Notes under the pieces: generated by a model | Databases searched by the model: none | Seen by the model: the letters and a program-made list of their open reading frames with translations, nothing else | Told to the model about the DNA's origin: nothing | Part shown: piece by piece, positions 1-13,079 of the stretch | How positions within the stretch are numbered: the first letter of the stretch is position 1 | How the letters are laid out: each line of letters opens with the position of its first letter | Origin: Skermania piniformis | GTDB lineage: Bacteria > Actinomycetota > Actinomycetes > Mycobacteriales > Mycobacteriaceae | DNA: 64,000 nt | Assembly (NCBI RefSeq): GCF_019285775.1 | Contig: NZ_CP079105.1 | Span: forward strand, 1,984,001 to 2,048,000 | Reading direction: 5' to 3' | Program-made: the position numbers and the translations under genes

Positions 1-2
1 CC

Positions 3-887
3 GAGCGGTTCCAACAGGCTCTGCTCGGCCGGGAGGTGCGCAAGCTGCCGACGCTGCGCGGCCGCACGGTGATGACCGTCTTCTACGAGAACTCGACGCG
101 CACCCGGGTGTCGTTCGAGGTCGCCGGCAAGTGGTTGAGCGCGGATGTGGTCAACGTCAGCGCCAGCAGTTCCTCGGTGCAGAAGGGGGAGTCGCTCCGC
201 GACACCGCGCTGACGCTGCACGCGGCCGGCGCGGATGCGTTGATCATCCGGCATCCGGCGTCCGGAGCCGCGCACCGCATCGCCGCGTGGCTCGACGATG
301 CGGCGGCCGGTGCCGCGACGCCCGCGGTGATCAACGCCGGCGACGGTACCCATGAGCATCCGACGCAGGCCTTGCTGGACGCGTTGACCATCCGGCAGCG
401 GCTGGGTGGGATCGAGGGTCGGCGAGTGCTGATCGTCGGCGACATCCTGCACAGTAGGGTCGCCCGGTCCAACGCGTTCCTGCTCGCCCTGCTCGGCGCG
501 GAGGTGGTGCTGGTGGCACCGCGCACGCTGCTGCCGGTGGGGGTCGCGGACTGGCCGGTCACCGTGGTGGATTCGCTGGATGCCGAGCTGCCCGGCGCGG
601 ACGCCGTGCTCATGCTGCGGGTGCAGGCGGAGCGGATGAACGGCGGCTTCTTCCCGAGTGCCCGGGAGTACGCGGTGCGGTACGGGCTGTCCGAGCGGCG
701 GCTGGGCCTGCTGGACGAGTCCGCGGTGGTATTGCACCCCGGACCGATGCTGCGCGGAATGGAGATCGCCGCCGCGGTTGCCGATTCCCCGCAGGCTGCG
801 ATCTTGGCGCAGGTCACGAACGGAGTGCACGTGCGGATGGCCGTGTTGTTCAACGTATTGGTCGGCACCGAAGCGGCCCTGACATGA
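3..887 (+). CDS. pyrB: Aspartate carbamoyltransferase catalytic chain (5' end outside window)
   Basis: Condenses carbamoyl phosphate with aspartate, the committed step of UMP synthesis, in the cytoplasm. The frame is open from the window edge, so the first 20 or so residues are missing; 294 codons are visible. The carbamoyl-phosphate loop [13 protein letters not shown], the [12 protein letters not shown] segment and the RVQAERMN segment are all present, as in the M. tuberculosis enzyme. An internal GTG at 36 is in frame but is not the start, because homology continues upstream of it. The TGA stop overlaps the pyrC ATG by 4 bases, so the two are translationally coupled. First visible gene of the pyr operon. 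Confidence 0.97.
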   Translation, partial: ERFQQALLGREVRKLPTLRGRTVMTVFYENSTRTRVSFEVAGKWLSADVVNVSASSSSVQKGESLRDTALTLHAAGADALIIRHPASGAAHRIAAWLDDAAAGAATPAVINAGDGTHEHPTQALLDALTIRQRLGGIEGRRVLIVGDILHSRVARSNAFLLALLGAEVVLVAPRTLLPVGVADWPVTVVDSLDAELPGADAVLMLRVQAERMNGGFFPSAREYAVRYGLSERRLGLLDESAVVLHPGPMLRGMEIAAAVADSPQAAILAQVTNGVHVRMAVLFNVLVGTEAALT

Positions 888-2188
888 CGGTATTGATCAG
901 CCGAGCCCGTCCGTACGGCGAGGAGCCGGTCGACGTTCTGATCGCGGACGGGGAGATTCGGGAGATCGGCGCCGGCCTGACGGCCCCGGCCGGGGCGGAG
1001 CGGCTCGATGCGGCCGGCGGAATTCTCCTTCCGGGCTTTGTCGATCTGCACACCCACCTGCGGGAACCCGGCCGCGAGGATACCGAGACGATCGAAACCG
1101 GGTCGGCGGCCGCGGCGCTGGGCGGGTACACGGCGGTGTTCGCCATGGCGAACACCGACCCGGTCGCCGACACGGCGGTGGTCACCGACCATGTCTGGCG
1201 GCGCGGTCGCGAGGTCGGCTTGGTCGACGTATATCCGGTCGGGGCGGTCACCGTCGGGCTGGCCGGGACGAAGCTCGCCGAGCTGGGCACCATGGCGGCC
1301 GGTGCGGCCGCTGTCCGGATGTTCTCCGATGACGGCAAGTGTGTGCACGATCCGCTGCTCATGCGCCGGGCGCTGGAATATGCAACATCGTTGAATGTGC
1401 TGATCGCCCAGCACGCCGAGGAGCCTCGACTCACCGAAGGTGCGCTCGCCCATGAAGGTCCGACCGCGTCTCGGCTCGGGCTGACCGGCTGGCCGCGTGC
1501 CGCCGAGGAGTCGATCGTCGCCCGGGATGTAATACTCGCCCGGGACGCCGGCGCGCGCGTGCACATCTGTCATGCCTCGACCGCGGGCACGGTGGAGCTG
1601 CTGCGCTGGGCCAAGGCCCAGGGCATTGCGATCACCGCCGAAGTGACCCCGCACCACCTGCTGCTCGACGATTCCCGGCTGGTCGGCTACGACCCGGTGA
1701 ACAAGGTGAATCCGCCGTTGCGCGAGGTCGGCGACACCGTTGCGCTGCGCCGGGCCCTGGCCGAGGGCGTGCTGGACTGCGTGGCGACCGACCACGCGCC
1801 GCACGCCGCCCAGGACAAATGCTGCGAGTTCGCGCTGGCCCGGCCGGGGATGCTGGGCCTGCAGACCGCATTGTCGGTGGTGGTTGCGACGATGCTCACG
1901 CCGGGGTTGCTGGACTGGCGTGGCGTGGCTCGGGTGCTCAGTGAGCGCCCGGCGCAGATCGTGGGATTGCCCGACCAGGGGCGCCCGATCGTGGTCGGCG
2001 AGCCGGCCAACCTCGTGCTGGTCGACCCGGACGCGGTGTGGACGGTTCGGGGCGCGGAGCTGGCCAGCATCGCCGACAACACGCCCTACGAGTCGATGGA
2101 GCTGCCGGCGCAGGTGACTGCGACGTTGCTGCGGGGTCGGATCACGGCCCGAGACGGGAAAGTGGTGGATCGGTCATGGAACGACTGA
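884..2188 (+). CDS. pyrC: Dihydroorotase
   Basis: Cyclises carbamoyl-aspartate to dihydroorotate. The 434-residue protein has the amidohydrolase metal motif [10 protein letters not shown] (His56, His58) and the late ATDHAPH motif carrying the catalytic Asp. Length matches actinobacterial PyrC. It starts with ATG inside the pyrB stop (ATGA) and its end overlaps the next gene by 13 bases. Position between pyrB and carA is the standard order for this order of bacteria. Confidence 0.96.
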   Translation: MTVLISRARPYGEEPVDVLIADGEIREIGAGLTAPAGAERLDAAGGILLPGFVDLHTHLREPGREDTETIETGSAAAALGGYTAVFAMANTDPVADTAVVTDHVWRRGREVGLVDVYPVGAVTVGLAGTKLAELGTMAAGAAAVRMFSDDGKCVHDPLLMRRALEYATSLNVLIAQHAEEPRLTEGALAHEGPTASRLGLTGWPRAAEESIVARDVILARDAGARVHICHASTAGTVELLRWAKAQGIAITAEVTPHHLLLDDSRLVGYDPVNKVNPPLREVGDTVALRRALAEGVLDCVATDHAPHAAQDKCCEFALARPGMLGLQTALSVVVATMLTPGLLDWRGVARVLSERPAQIVGLPDQGRPIVVGEPANLVLVDPDAVWTVRGAELASIADNTPYESMELPAQVTATLLRGRITARDGKVVDRSWND

Positions 2189-2706
2189 TATGGGTGCTGG
2201 CCTTCGCGGCGCTCTGGGGCATCGGGGTGTGGGCGATGCTCCGCGGCCGGCGTAACCGCGGCCGCCGTCAGCTGGGCCGCGTCGGTCATCTGCCCGACCT
2301 CCCCGGTGACGTGGGCGCCCAGGTGCTGGAACCGGCACCCGGCCTCTACCTCGGCAGCACCTTCGCACCCAGCTGGCAGGATCGGATCACCGCCGGCGAC
2401 CTCGGCGACCGCGCGCTCGCCGAGCTGACCCGGTTCGAGGAGGGGATCCTGCTGACCCGGACCGCTGCCAACGCGATCTGGATTCCGCACGATTCGGTCG
2501 GTACGATCCGCACCGAGCGCGGGCACGCCGGCAAGGTGATGGGCACCGCGGGTGTGCTGGTGGTGCGTTGGCGGCTGCCGAACGGAACCGAGGTCGATAC
2601 CGGATTCCGGGCCGACGACAAGTCGGTATACCCCGCGTGGGTGCGGCGCTACGAGCGACCACCGGCGCAGGGCGATCCGGTGCCACAGAACGGAGAGCTG
2701 TTGTGA
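2176..2706 (+). CDS. PH-like membrane-anchored protein of the pyr operon
   Basis: A 176-residue protein with one N-terminal membrane segment ([17 protein letters not shown], about residues 5-21) followed by an Arg-rich stretch and a soluble domain. Its position between pyrC and carA matches M. tuberculosis Rv1382, annotated there only as a membrane/export protein. The soluble part resembles PH-like domains of small actinobacterial membrane proteins, but the biochemical role is unknown. The start is ATG 2176, inside pyrC. An in-frame extension to 2038 exists but would run through pyrC coding sequence. The end overlaps the carA GTG by 4 bases. Confidence 0.85.
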   Translation: MERLIWVLAFAALWGIGVWAMLRGRRNRGRRQLGRVGHLPDLPGDVGAQVLEPAPGLYLGSTFAPSWQDRITAGDLGDRALAELTRFEEGILLTRTAANAIWIPHDSVGTIRTERGHAGKVMGTAGVLVVRWRLPNGTEVDTGFRADDKSVYPAWVRRYERPPAQGDPVPQNGELL

Positions 2707-3845
2707 CCACCGAACGGGCCGCGCTGGTGCTCGAAGACGGTCGGATCTTCCGCGGCGCGGCGTTCGGTGCGGTCGGCGCGACGCTCGGCGAAGCCGTGTT
2801 CTGCACGGCGATGACCGGTTATCAGGAGATGCTCACCGATCCCAGCTATCACCGGCAGATCCTGGTCGCGACCGCCCCGCAGATCGGCAACACCGGTTGG
2901 AACGACGAGGACGACGAGTCGCGGGACCGGCGGATCTGGGTGGCCGGCTACGCGGTGCGTGACCCGGCCCGGCGGGTCTCGAACTGGCGCGCGACCGGAA
3001 CCTTGCCGGACGCCTTGATCGCGCAGCGGATCGTCGGGATTGCCGGGATCGACACCCGGGCCGTCGTCCGCCATCTCCGTACCGCCGGCTCGATGAAGGC
3101 CGGGATCTTCTCCGGCGACGCCCTCGCCGCCGATGACGAGATGCTCGCCCGGGTCGCCGGTCAACCCGCGATGCGCGGTGCCGACCTGGCCGGGGAGGTG
3201 TCCACGACCACCGAATACACGATCGAACCGACCGGCGAACCGCGGTTCACCGTGGCCGCGATCGACCTCGGGATCAAGACCAACACGCCGCGGATGCTGG
3301 CCGCCCGCGGGGTCCGGGTGCACGTCCTGCCTGCCGCTGCCAGCTTCGAACAGGTCGCCGAGCTGGCGCCGGACGGGGTGTTCCTGTCCAACGGACCGGG
3401 CGACCCGGTCACGGCCGGCAACGCGGTGGCACTCACCCGGGCAGCGCTGGACGCGGGCCTGCCGCTGTTCGGTATCTGCTTCGGCAACCAGATCCTCGGC
3501 CGGGCGCTGGGCCGCAATACCTACAAGATGACCTTCGGTCATCGCGGGATCAACATCCCGGTGATCGAGCGGGCCACCGGCCGGATCGCGATCACCGCGC
3601 AGAACCACGGCTTCGCGCTCGAGGGCGAGGCGGGCGAGCGCTTCGACACCCCGTTCGGCCGCGCCGAGGTATCGCACACCTGCGCCAACGACGGCGTGGT
3701 CGAAGGGGTGCGGCTGCTCGATTCGGCCGGGGGACCCGGTCGGGCGTTCTCGGTGCAGTATCACCCCGAGGCCGCGGCCGGTCCGCACGACGCGGCCTAC
3801 CTGTTCGACCGGTTCGTCGAGCTGATGGACGGGAGCAGGCGTTGA
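2703..3845 (+). CDS. carA: Carbamoyl-phosphate synthase small (glutaminase) subunit
   Basis: Hydrolyses glutamine and passes ammonia to CarB for carbamoyl phosphate used by both pyrimidine and arginine synthesis. The 380-residue protein has an N-terminal CPSase small-chain domain and a C-terminal class I amidotransferase domain. The nucleophile is Cys259 in LFGICFGNQ; the His354 and Glu356 partners lie in VQYHPEA. The start is GTG 2703 overlapping the previous stop (GTGA). In relatives carB follows directly. Here two foreign genes follow, the first starting in the carA stop codon. Confidence 0.97.
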   Translation: MTTERAALVLEDGRIFRGAAFGAVGATLGEAVFCTAMTGYQEMLTDPSYHRQILVATAPQIGNTGWNDEDDESRDRRIWVAGYAVRDPARRVSNWRATGTLPDALIAQRIVGIAGIDTRAVVRHLRTAGSMKAGIFSGDALAADDEMLARVAGQPAMRGADLAGEVSTTTEYTIEPTGEPRFTVAAIDLGIKTNTPRMLAARGVRVHVLPAAASFEQVAELAPDGVFLSNGPGDPVTAGNAVALTRAALDAGLPLFGICFGNQILGRALGRNTYKMTFGHRGINIPVIERATGRIAITAQNHGFALEGEAGERFDTPFGRAEVSHTCANDGVVEGVRLLDSAGGPGRAFSVQYHPEAAAGPHDAAYLFDRFVELMDGSRR

Positions 3846-5035
3846 TGTCGTCGGACACTCCCTCGGGCATCGAGTCCATCAAGATCAAAAACTATCGATT
3901 GCTGAGGGACGTCAGTTTCGCCAAGCTGACCAAGCTGACCGTGTTGACCGGGGCGAATGGCAGTGGGAAATCTACTGTTTTCGATGTGTTCGCGTTCTTG
4001 CACGAGGCGTTCAGCAGCGGTCTTCGGAGCGCCTGGGATGCCCGAAACCGGATGGCGGGAATCCGCAGTGTAGGTGCCGATGGGCCGGTTGAGTTCGAGC
4101 TGAAGTATCGAACCTCCGTCCATCGAAAGAGTCGGTTGGTCACCTACCAGCTCGCGATCGACGAGGAGCGTGGTGCACCGGTTGTCGTCGAGGAGCGGAT
4201 GCGCTGGACGTCGGCGCAGGGTTCTGGCAGACCTCGGGACATTATTCGGTTCAGCCGAGGGCAGGGCGCGGTCTGGGACGAGAAGTCCGGGCGGTCGGAG
4301 CAGGTCGAGCTGGAGAGTCCCGACCTTCTCGCTGTTTCGGCACTGGGGCAATTTCGCGCGCACCCTCGAGTGCGGGTGTTACGCAACTTTGTGTCCGGGT
4401 GGTACCTCTCCTACATATCTGCCGGTAACTCTCGAACGACCCCGGTAGCGGGCCCGCAGGAGCGGCTCAGTCAAACTGGCGACAATCTGCCGAATGTCAT
4501 CCAGTACCTCCAGGAGAGCCACCCCGAGCGCCTTGGGCGAATTTTCGAGGTGCTGAGCCAGCGGGTTCCGCACGTTGAGCGGGTCACGTCCGACACCTTG
4601 GCCGACGGGCGCCTGCTGCTTCGGTTGAAGGATCGGCCGTTCGATGAGCCGGTGCTCGCTCGATTCGTCAGTGATGGCACGCTGAAGCTACTCGCCTACC
4701 TCACGATCTTCTACGACCCGACTCCGCCGCCGGTAATCGGGATCGAAGAGCCGGAGAACCAGCTGCACCCGAGTCTGCTGCCGATCCTGGCTGATGAGAT
4801 TCGGCAAGTCTCCGCCTCCGCTCAGGTGCTCGTCACAACGCACTCGCCGGACTTTCTCGGCGCGATCTACCCGCAGGAGCTCTGGATGATCGGTCGTGGC
4901 CCGGACGGATTCGCGGAGGTGACTCGGGCCAGTGACAGTCAGCTGATCATGGAGATGATCGACGCCGGTGCGCAGCTCGGGGCCTTGTGGAATGAAGGAT
5001 TCCTGGCGGCCGCGGACCCGGCCGGGATTCGCTGA
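3845..5035 (+). CDS. AAA (ABC/OLD-like, AAA_21-type) ATPase, possible defence component
   Basis: A 396-residue ATPase of the SMC/RecF/OLD-like type. Walker A is GANGSGKST (residues 36-44). The Walker B-like segment IGIEEPENQLHP places paired glutamates at 301-302. A switch histidine sits at 333 in VTTHSPD. The N-terminal ESIKIKNYRLLRDV and the D-loop-like layout fit the AAA_21 family. It starts at ATG 3845 in the carA stop (TGATG); a TTG three bases upstream is also in frame. The partner DUF4276 gene begins one base after its stop. ATPases of this class pair with nuclease-like effectors in PARIS, Septu and similar systems. Base composition is visibly less GC-rich than flanking carA and carB, which suggests acquisition. 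Defence is inference from the pairing. Confidence 0.85.
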   Translation: MSSDTPSGIESIKIKNYRLLRDVSFAKLTKLTVLTGANGSGKSTVFDVFAFLHEAFSSGLRSAWDARNRMAGIRSVGADGPVEFELKYRTSVHRKSRLVTYQLAIDEERGAPVVVEERMRWTSAQGSGRPRDIIRFSRGQGAVWDEKSGRSEQVELESPDLLAVSALGQFRAHPRVRVLRNFVSGWYLSYISAGNSRTTPVAGPQERLSQTGDNLPNVIQYLQESHPERLGRIFEVLSQRVPHVERVTSDTLADGRLLLRLKDRPFDEPVLARFVSDGTLKLLAYLTIFYDPTPPPVIGIEEPENQLHPSLLPILADEIRQVSASAQVLVTTHSPDFLGAIYPQELWMIGRGPDGFAEVTRASDSQLIMEMIDAGAQLGALWNEGFLAAADPAGIR

Positions 5036-5036
5036 C

Positions 5037-5668
5037 GTGGCGGTCTCGCACCTCGAGCTTCTCGTCGAGGATCGCTCGACCGCCACGGTGATGAAGATCA
5101 TCATTCCGCGGATCGCCCCCGACCTGTCCTTTGCTGTTCGTTCGTTCGACGGAAAGACAGACATCGAGAAGAAGTTGACGACAACACTGCGTGGTCTTCG
5201 AAGCCATGTACGGCGTCTCGACGGCGCCGTCGTTGTGGTAGTCGACCGGGACATCGAAGATTGCCGCAAGCTCCGGAGCCGGATCGCACGACGAGCCGAG
5301 GACGCCGAATGGTCGACGTCCGAGCGGCCGAGACACGACGCGCCGACCGTTATGGTTCGGATAGCCGTGGAAGAGCTCGAAGCATGGTTCCTAGGCGACG
5401 TGTCGGCCATCTGCTCGGCATACCCGAGGGTCAATCCGAAGATCCACCTGGCCCGGTCGAAGCTTCGGGCCCCCGACGACGTCGTCGGCGCGGCGGACGA
5501 GCTGGAGCGAATTCTGAACAAGGCCGGCTACCACAAGGGACGTCTTGTGAAAACCACCGCCGCCGCGGACATCGCCGCACACATGGACGTCGAGAACAAC
5601 CACTCACCGAGCTTTCGCGCCTTTCGTGACGGAGTGCGGCGACTGGTCGCGGTAGAGGAGATGCACTG

Positions 5669-5669
<1 letters not shown>
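5037..5669 (+). CDS. DUF4276-family protein, possible TOPRIM-like effector
   Basis: A 210-residue protein recognised as DUF4276. It has an acidic residue after the first strand (Glu11 in ELLVEDRS) and an Asp-x-Asp pair after a hydrophobic strand (Asp70 and Asp72 in [11 protein letters not shown]), followed by [14 protein letters not shown]. The Glu...DxD arrangement is what a TOPRIM metal site looks like; that fold assignment is my inference. GTG 5037 is preferred because conserved sequence begins there. An in-frame ATG at 4992 would overlap the ATPase gene. Its TGA shares its last base with the carB ATG, so carB stays translationally coupled despite the insertion. Presumably works with the upstream ATPase. 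Confidence 0.8.
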
Positions 5670-8967
<3,298 letters not shown>

Positions 8968-8971
<4 letters not shown>

Positions 8972-9801
8972 TCGAGCCGACCGACGCATTCGGCGCTCGG
9001 CTGCGCGCCGCGCTGCATCGGCACGGCTCGCTCTGTGTCGGGATCGATCCACACCCGCAGCTGCTGGCCGCCTGGGGACTGACCGACGACGTTGCCGGGC
9101 TGGCGGCGTTCGCCGACATCTGCGTCGAGGCGTTCGCCGGCCGGGTCGCCCTGGTGAAGCCGCAGGTGGCGTTCTTCGAGGCCTACGGCGCGGCCGGGCT
9201 GGCCGTCCTGGAGCGGACCGTCGCCGCGCTGCGGGCCGCCGACACGCTGGTGCTGGCGGATGCCAAGCGGGGTGACATCGGCTCGACCATGGCGGCGTAC
9301 GCGCGGGCCTGGCTGGGAGACGGTCCGCTCGTTGCGGACGCTGTCACCCTGTCGCCCTACCTGGGCTTCGACGCGCTCGCCCCGGCACTGCAGGTGGCGC
9401 GGGCACGCGGTCGGGGCGTCTTCGTGCTGGCGGCGACGTCGAACCCGGAGGCGATCGCAGTGCAGCAGGCCGTGGTCGGCGCAGGGTGCACCGTGGCGCA
9501 GTCGATCGTCGATGCGGCAGCGGCGCGCAATGCCGACACCGCAACGCTCGGCTCGATCGGCGTGGTGGTGGGCGCCACCGTGTCCGACGCACCCGATCTG
9601 CACGCGTTGAACGGGCCGATCCTGCTCCCCGGAGTGGGGTACCAGGGAGCCGGCCCGGCCGAGGTGCGTCGCCTGGCCGGCGACTTGCCGGGGGTGCTGC
9701 CCAGCGTGTCGCGGGAGCTGCTGCGAGCGGGTCCCGGGGTGTCGCAGCTGCAGGCAGCCGCGGACCGGATCGGCGCGGCGTTCGGTTTCCTGCCGACTTG
9801 A
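8968..9801 (+). CDS. pyrF: Orotidine 5'-phosphate decarboxylase (type 2)
   Basis: Decarboxylates OMP to UMP, the last step of the pathway. The 277-residue protein carries the catalytic [15 protein letters not shown] motif of the longer, mycobacterial-type (type 2) family, and the [10 protein letters not shown] opening. The start is GTG 8968, in the carB stop (GTGA). It is the last gene of the pyr operon; pyrD, pyrE and pyrG are not nearby. Confidence 0.97.
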
Positions 9802-9806
9802 CTCCC

Positions 9807-9874
9807 GGACACGGTCGTATCCTGAACACGGTCGTATCTCGGACACGGTCGTATCTCGGACACGGTCGTATCTC
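9807..9874 (+). repeat. Four tandem copies of a 17-bp unit
   Basis: Direct repeats of GGACACGGTCGTATCTC lie at 9807-9823 (last bases differ), 9824-9840 (one change), 9841-9857 and 9858-9874 (both exact). They fill most of the spacer between the pyrF stop and the lipoprotein ATG at 9900. The unit is not palindromic and the period is not a multiple of a helical turn. It could be simple slippage or a protein-binding array in the lipoprotein promoter. Confidence 0.9.
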
Positions 9875-9899
9875 TCGGCCGGCGCACTATCGTCGTTCC

Positions 9900-10427
9900 A
9901 TGCGTAGTTCTGTTTTCGTTTTCCTGGCAGCGGGTCTGGTTGCGGCAGCGGCGGCCGGATGTTCGAGCGACTCCGCCGCATCGGATTCGGGTGCCTCGGA
10001 TTCGGGTTCGGCGGTGGCCGAGTCCGGCGGCGTGTCGCCCGCGGGACCGGTCGTCGACGCGTGTGCGTTGCTCACCGCGGCGGACATCACGCCGCTGATC
10101 GGCGAGAACGACGGCGGCAAGCCGACCAGCACCGATCCGGACGCACCGTCCTGTGTGTGGACGAACTCGCAGTCCTACGAATCGGTCACGGTGATGATCG
10201 GCGATACCGACACGGCGATCAACGGCACGCTCCCGCCGCTGCCGGACGGGATCACGGCCGAACCCGGCCCCGACGGGATGCGGTTCGTCGGCGGAGGTCA
10301 GGTCGAGTTCGCGGCCGGCAAGCGGAACAACTCGGTCCAGGTGGCCCGACTCGGTTCCGCCGACGAGGTGAACGGTGAAGCTGTTGCGTTGGCGAACAAG
10401 ATTGCGCCGCAGATTCCGGCCGGCTGA
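9900..10427 (+). CDS. DUF3558-type lipoprotein
   Basis: A 175-residue predicted lipoprotein. The signal peptide MRSSVFVFLAAGLVAAAAAG ends in a lipobox with Cys21. A Ser/Ala/Asp-rich linker follows, then a domain opening VDACALLTAADITPLIG, the signature seen in DUF3558 proteins. Two further cysteines may pair (CALL and SCVW). The exported, membrane-anchored location is clear; the function is unknown. It starts at ATG 9900 just after a 17-bp repeat array. Confidence 0.85.
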   Translation: MRSSVFVFLAAGLVAAAAAGCSSDSAASDSGASDSGSAVAESGGVSPAGPVVDACALLTAADITPLIGENDGGKPTSTDPDAPSCVWTNSQSYESVTVMIGDTDTAINGTLPPLPDGITAEPGPDGMRFVGGGQVEFAAGKRNNSVQVARLGSADEVNGEAVALANKIAPQIPAG

Positions 10428-10592
10428 GCGGGCCGTCCGCGCGGGCGCGGAAGCGCTCCGACACACCCCGCATTCGTGCCGTGACCTGTGGGGTGAGTTC
10501 GCCAAGCCGGACTACCGTGGGTACCGTCGCAGGGGCTGCCGGTGACCGGCGGTGTGCGACCAGGTGTGTAGAACGATTGATACGGAGGAATC

Positions 10593-10913
10593 GTGGCCCT
10601 TCCCCAGTTGACCGACGAGCAGCGTGCCGCTGCTCTGGAGAAGGCGGCTGCCGCTCGTCGCGCCCGGGCCGAGCTCAAGGAACGGCTCAAGCGTGGCGGT
10701 ACCGATTTGAAGCAGGTGCTGGCCGATGCCGATCAGGACGACATCCTCGGCAAGATGAAGGTTTCCGCCCTGCTCGAGGCGCTGCCCAAGGTGGGCAAGG
10801 TGAAGGCTCAGGAGATCATGACCGAGCTGGAGATCGCTCCGACCCGCAGATTGCGCGGTCTCGGCGAGCGGCAACGTAAGGCCCTGCTGGACAAGTTCGG
10901 TTTCGAAGGCTGA
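10593..10913 (+). CDS. mihF: Integration host factor, actinobacterial type (mIHF)
   Basis: A small basic nucleoid-associated protein (106 residues) unrelated to proteobacterial IHF. It bends DNA and is essential in mycobacteria. An N-terminal Ala/Arg-rich helix (QRAAALEKAAAARRARAELK) is followed by an H2TH/HhH-type segment LPKVGKVKAQEI at about 64-75. The start is GTG 10593, with a good ribosome site GGAGG about 6 bases upstream. gmk starts 8 bases after its stop, the usual order. The 165-base spacer before it presumably holds the promoter. Confidence 0.95.
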   Translation: MALPQLTDEQRAAALEKAAAARRARAELKERLKRGGTDLKQVLADADQDDILGKMKVSALLEALPKVGKVKAQEIMTELEIAPTRRLRGLGERQRKALLDKFGFEG

Positions 10914-10921
10914 CGGAGCAG

Positions 10922-11527
10922 GTGCGCGCCGGCATCGGCGATGCTCAGGGGGGTCGGCTGGTCGTACTTGCCGGCCCCTCGGGCGTCGGTAAGTCGACTG
11001 TGGTGAGCTGCGTACGTGAGCAGCTGCCAGATCTGTTCTTCAGTGTTTCGGCGACCACTCGCGCTGCTCGGGCGGGCGAGGTCGACGGTGAACACTACCG
11101 ATTCGTGAGCCGGGCCGAATTCGACGCGATGATCGCGGCCGGTGAATTCTTGGAGTGGGCCGAGATCCACCGTGGCCTGCACCGTTCCGGGACGCCGAAG
11201 GCGCCGGTCCTGGCTGCGCTCGCGGCGGGACATTCGGTGTTGCTCGAGCTCGACCTGGCCGGCGCACGCAACGTGATGCGATCGGTGCCGGACGCGTTGA
11301 GTGTGTTCATGCAGCCGCCGACCTTCGAAGATCTGGCAGCGCGGATCATGGCGCGGGGCAGCGAGACACCCGAGACGATGGGCCGTCGGTTGGAGACCGC
11401 GCGGATCGAGATGGCCGCGCGCACCGAGTTCGACCTGGTCGTGATCAACGACGAGGTGAAACGGACCTGCGATGAATTGGTATCCTTACTGGTCGGGCCG
11501 TCGTCGCGGACGACGCGCGCCCGGTAA
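10922..11527 (+). CDS. gmk: Guanylate kinase
   Basis: Phosphorylates GMP/dGMP to the diphosphate. The 201-residue protein has a P-loop GPSGVGKST at 18-26, the GMP-binding SVSATTRAAR and GEVDGEHYRFV segments, and the lid region, all typical. GTG 10922 is the start nearest the mihF stop. It lies in the mihF-gmk-rpoZ-coaBC block. Confidence 0.96.
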   Translation: MRAGIGDAQGGRLVVLAGPSGVGKSTVVSCVREQLPDLFFSVSATTRAARAGEVDGEHYRFVSRAEFDAMIAAGEFLEWAEIHRGLHRSGTPKAPVLAALAAGHSVLLELDLAGARNVMRSVPDALSVFMQPPTFEDLAARIMARGSETPETMGRRLETARIEMAARTEFDLVVINDEVKRTCDELVSLLVGPSSRTTRAR

Positions 11528-11560
11528 AGCTTTCCCGAGTCGACCCCAGGAGTTATACGA

Positions 11561-11848
11561 GTGAGCAGCACGTCCGACAGCAAGGCCGCGGCGCCGGCGT
11601 ACGACACTCCGCTCGGCATCACCAATCCGCCGATCGACGAGCTGCTCGAGCGCACCTCCTCGAAGTACGCGTTGGTGATCTATTCGGCCAAGCGGGCCCG
11701 CCAGATCAACGACTATTACAACCAGCTCGGCGACGGCATCCTGGAGTACGTCGGGCCGCTGGTCGAGCCGGGTCTGCAGGAGAAGCCGTTGTCGATCGCG
11801 CTCCGCGAGATCCACTCCGACCTGCTCGAACACACCGAAGGCGAGTAG
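11561..11848 (+). CDS. rpoZ: RNA polymerase omega subunit
   Basis: A 95-residue omega subunit that helps assemble beta' into the polymerase core. It has the conserved [20 protein letters not shown] and the [14 protein letters not shown] motif. The start is GTG 11561, preceded by AGGAG. It sits between gmk and coaBC as in all close relatives. Confidence 0.96.
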   Translation: MSSTSDSKAAAPAYDTPLGITNPPIDELLERTSSKYALVIYSAKRARQINDYYNQLGDGILEYVGPLVEPGLQEKPLSIALREIHSDLLEHTEGE

Positions 11849-11855
11849 AACGCGA

Positions 11856-13079
11856 GTGTCCGGGATCGTCGTCGGGGTCGCCGGCGGGATCGCGGCGTAC
11901 AAGGCTTGCGCGCTGATCCGGTCGTTCACCGAATCGGGCCATCGGGTCCGGGTGATTCCCACCGAGGCCGCACTCGAGTTCGTCGGGCGGGCCACCTTCG
12001 AAGCCTTGTCCGGTAACCCGGTACATACCGGCGTTTTCGCCGACGTAGCGCAGGTACCGCACGTACGGATCGGTCAAGACGCCGATCTCGTCGTGATCGC
12101 GCCGGCGACCGCGGACCTGTTGTCCCGCGCCGCGACCGGTCGCGCCGACGATCTGCTTACCGCGACGTTGCTTACCGCCCGCTGCCCGGTGCTCTTCGCG
12201 CCGGCCATGCACACCGAGATGTGGGAGCACCCGGCCACCGTCGCGAACGTGGCGACATTGCGGGCGCGTGGTGCGGTGGTGCTCGAACCCGCGGCCGGCC
12301 GGCTGACCGGTACCGATACCGGTCCGGGACGGCTGCCGGAGCCGACGGAGATCTACGGACTGGCGACGTTGCTGTTGGAGCGCTCGGATGCGGTACCCCG
12401 TGACCTGGTCGGACGCCGGTTCGTGGTCTCCGCCGGCGGGACCCGGGAGCCGCTGGACCCGGTCCGGTTCCTCGGTAATCGCAGCTCCGGTAAGCAGGGC
12501 TACGCAATCGCTCGGCTCGCCGCGCAACGGGGCGCGTCGGTGACGCTGGTCGCCGCGCACACCGCCGGTCTGGCCGATCCGGCGGCGGTCGAGGTCGTGC
12601 ATGTCAGTACCGCCGAGCAACTGCGGGTGGCGGTGAACAAGCACGCAGCCGGGGCCGATGCGGTGGTGATGTCGGCCGCCGTGGCGGATTTCCGGCCGTC
12701 GACGGTCGCCGCTGCCAAGATCAAGAAGGGTGAGCGGGAGCCGGATACGATCGCGCTGACCAAGAACGCCGACATCTTGGCGGGTCTGGTGCAGGCCCGC
12801 CGCGACGGGGCGCTGGCACCGTCGACGGTGATCGTCGGATTCGCTGCGGAAACCGGCGACGACCATGGCTCGGTCCTGGAGTACGCGCGGGCCAAACTGG
12901 CCCGCAAGGGCTGTGATCTGCTGGTGGTGAACGCAGTAGGGGAGGGGCGAGCATTCGAGGTGGACGACAACGACGGCTGGCTGCTCGCCGCCGACGGCAC
13001 CCAGACCCCGCTCGAGTTCGGCTCCAAGGCGTTGATGTCCAGCCGAGTGCTGGACGCCGTCGCGGGTCAATTGTCCTGA
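11856..13079 (+). CDS. coaBC: Bifunctional phosphopantothenoylcysteine decarboxylase / phosphopantothenate-cysteine ligase
   Basis: Performs two consecutive steps of coenzyme A synthesis. The N-terminal flavoprotein (CoaC) domain, about 1-180, begins IVVGVAGGIAAYKA and has the FAPAMHTEMW substrate segment. The C-terminal CoaB domain begins near VVSAGGTREPLDPVRF. Length 407 is normal. GTG 11856 lies 7 bases after rpoZ. The last 13 bases overlap, tail to tail, the MOSC gene on the other strand. Confidence 0.96.
   Translation: MSGIVVGVAGGIAAYKACALIRSFTESGHRVRVIPTEAALEFVGRATFEALSGNPVHTGVFADVAQVPHVRIGQDADLVVIAPATADLLSRAATGRADDLLTATLLTARCPVLFAPAMHTEMWEHPATVANVATLRARGAVVLEPAAGRLTGTDTGPGRLPEPTEIYGLATLLLERSDAVPRDLVGRRFVVSAGGTREPLDPVRFLGNRSSGKQGYAIARLAAQRGASVTLVAAHTAGLADPAAVEVVHVSTAEQLRVAVNKHAAGADAVVMSAAVADFRPSTVAAAKIKKGEREPDTIALTKNADILAGLVQARRDGALAPSTVIVGFAAETGDDHGSVLEYARAKLARKGCDLLVVNAVGEGRAFEVDDNDGWLLAADGTQTPLEFGSKALMSSRVLDAVAGQLS

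Noticed and set aside
9807-9874. CRISPR array
   Set aside because: Copies abut directly with no unique spacers, and no cas genes are present.
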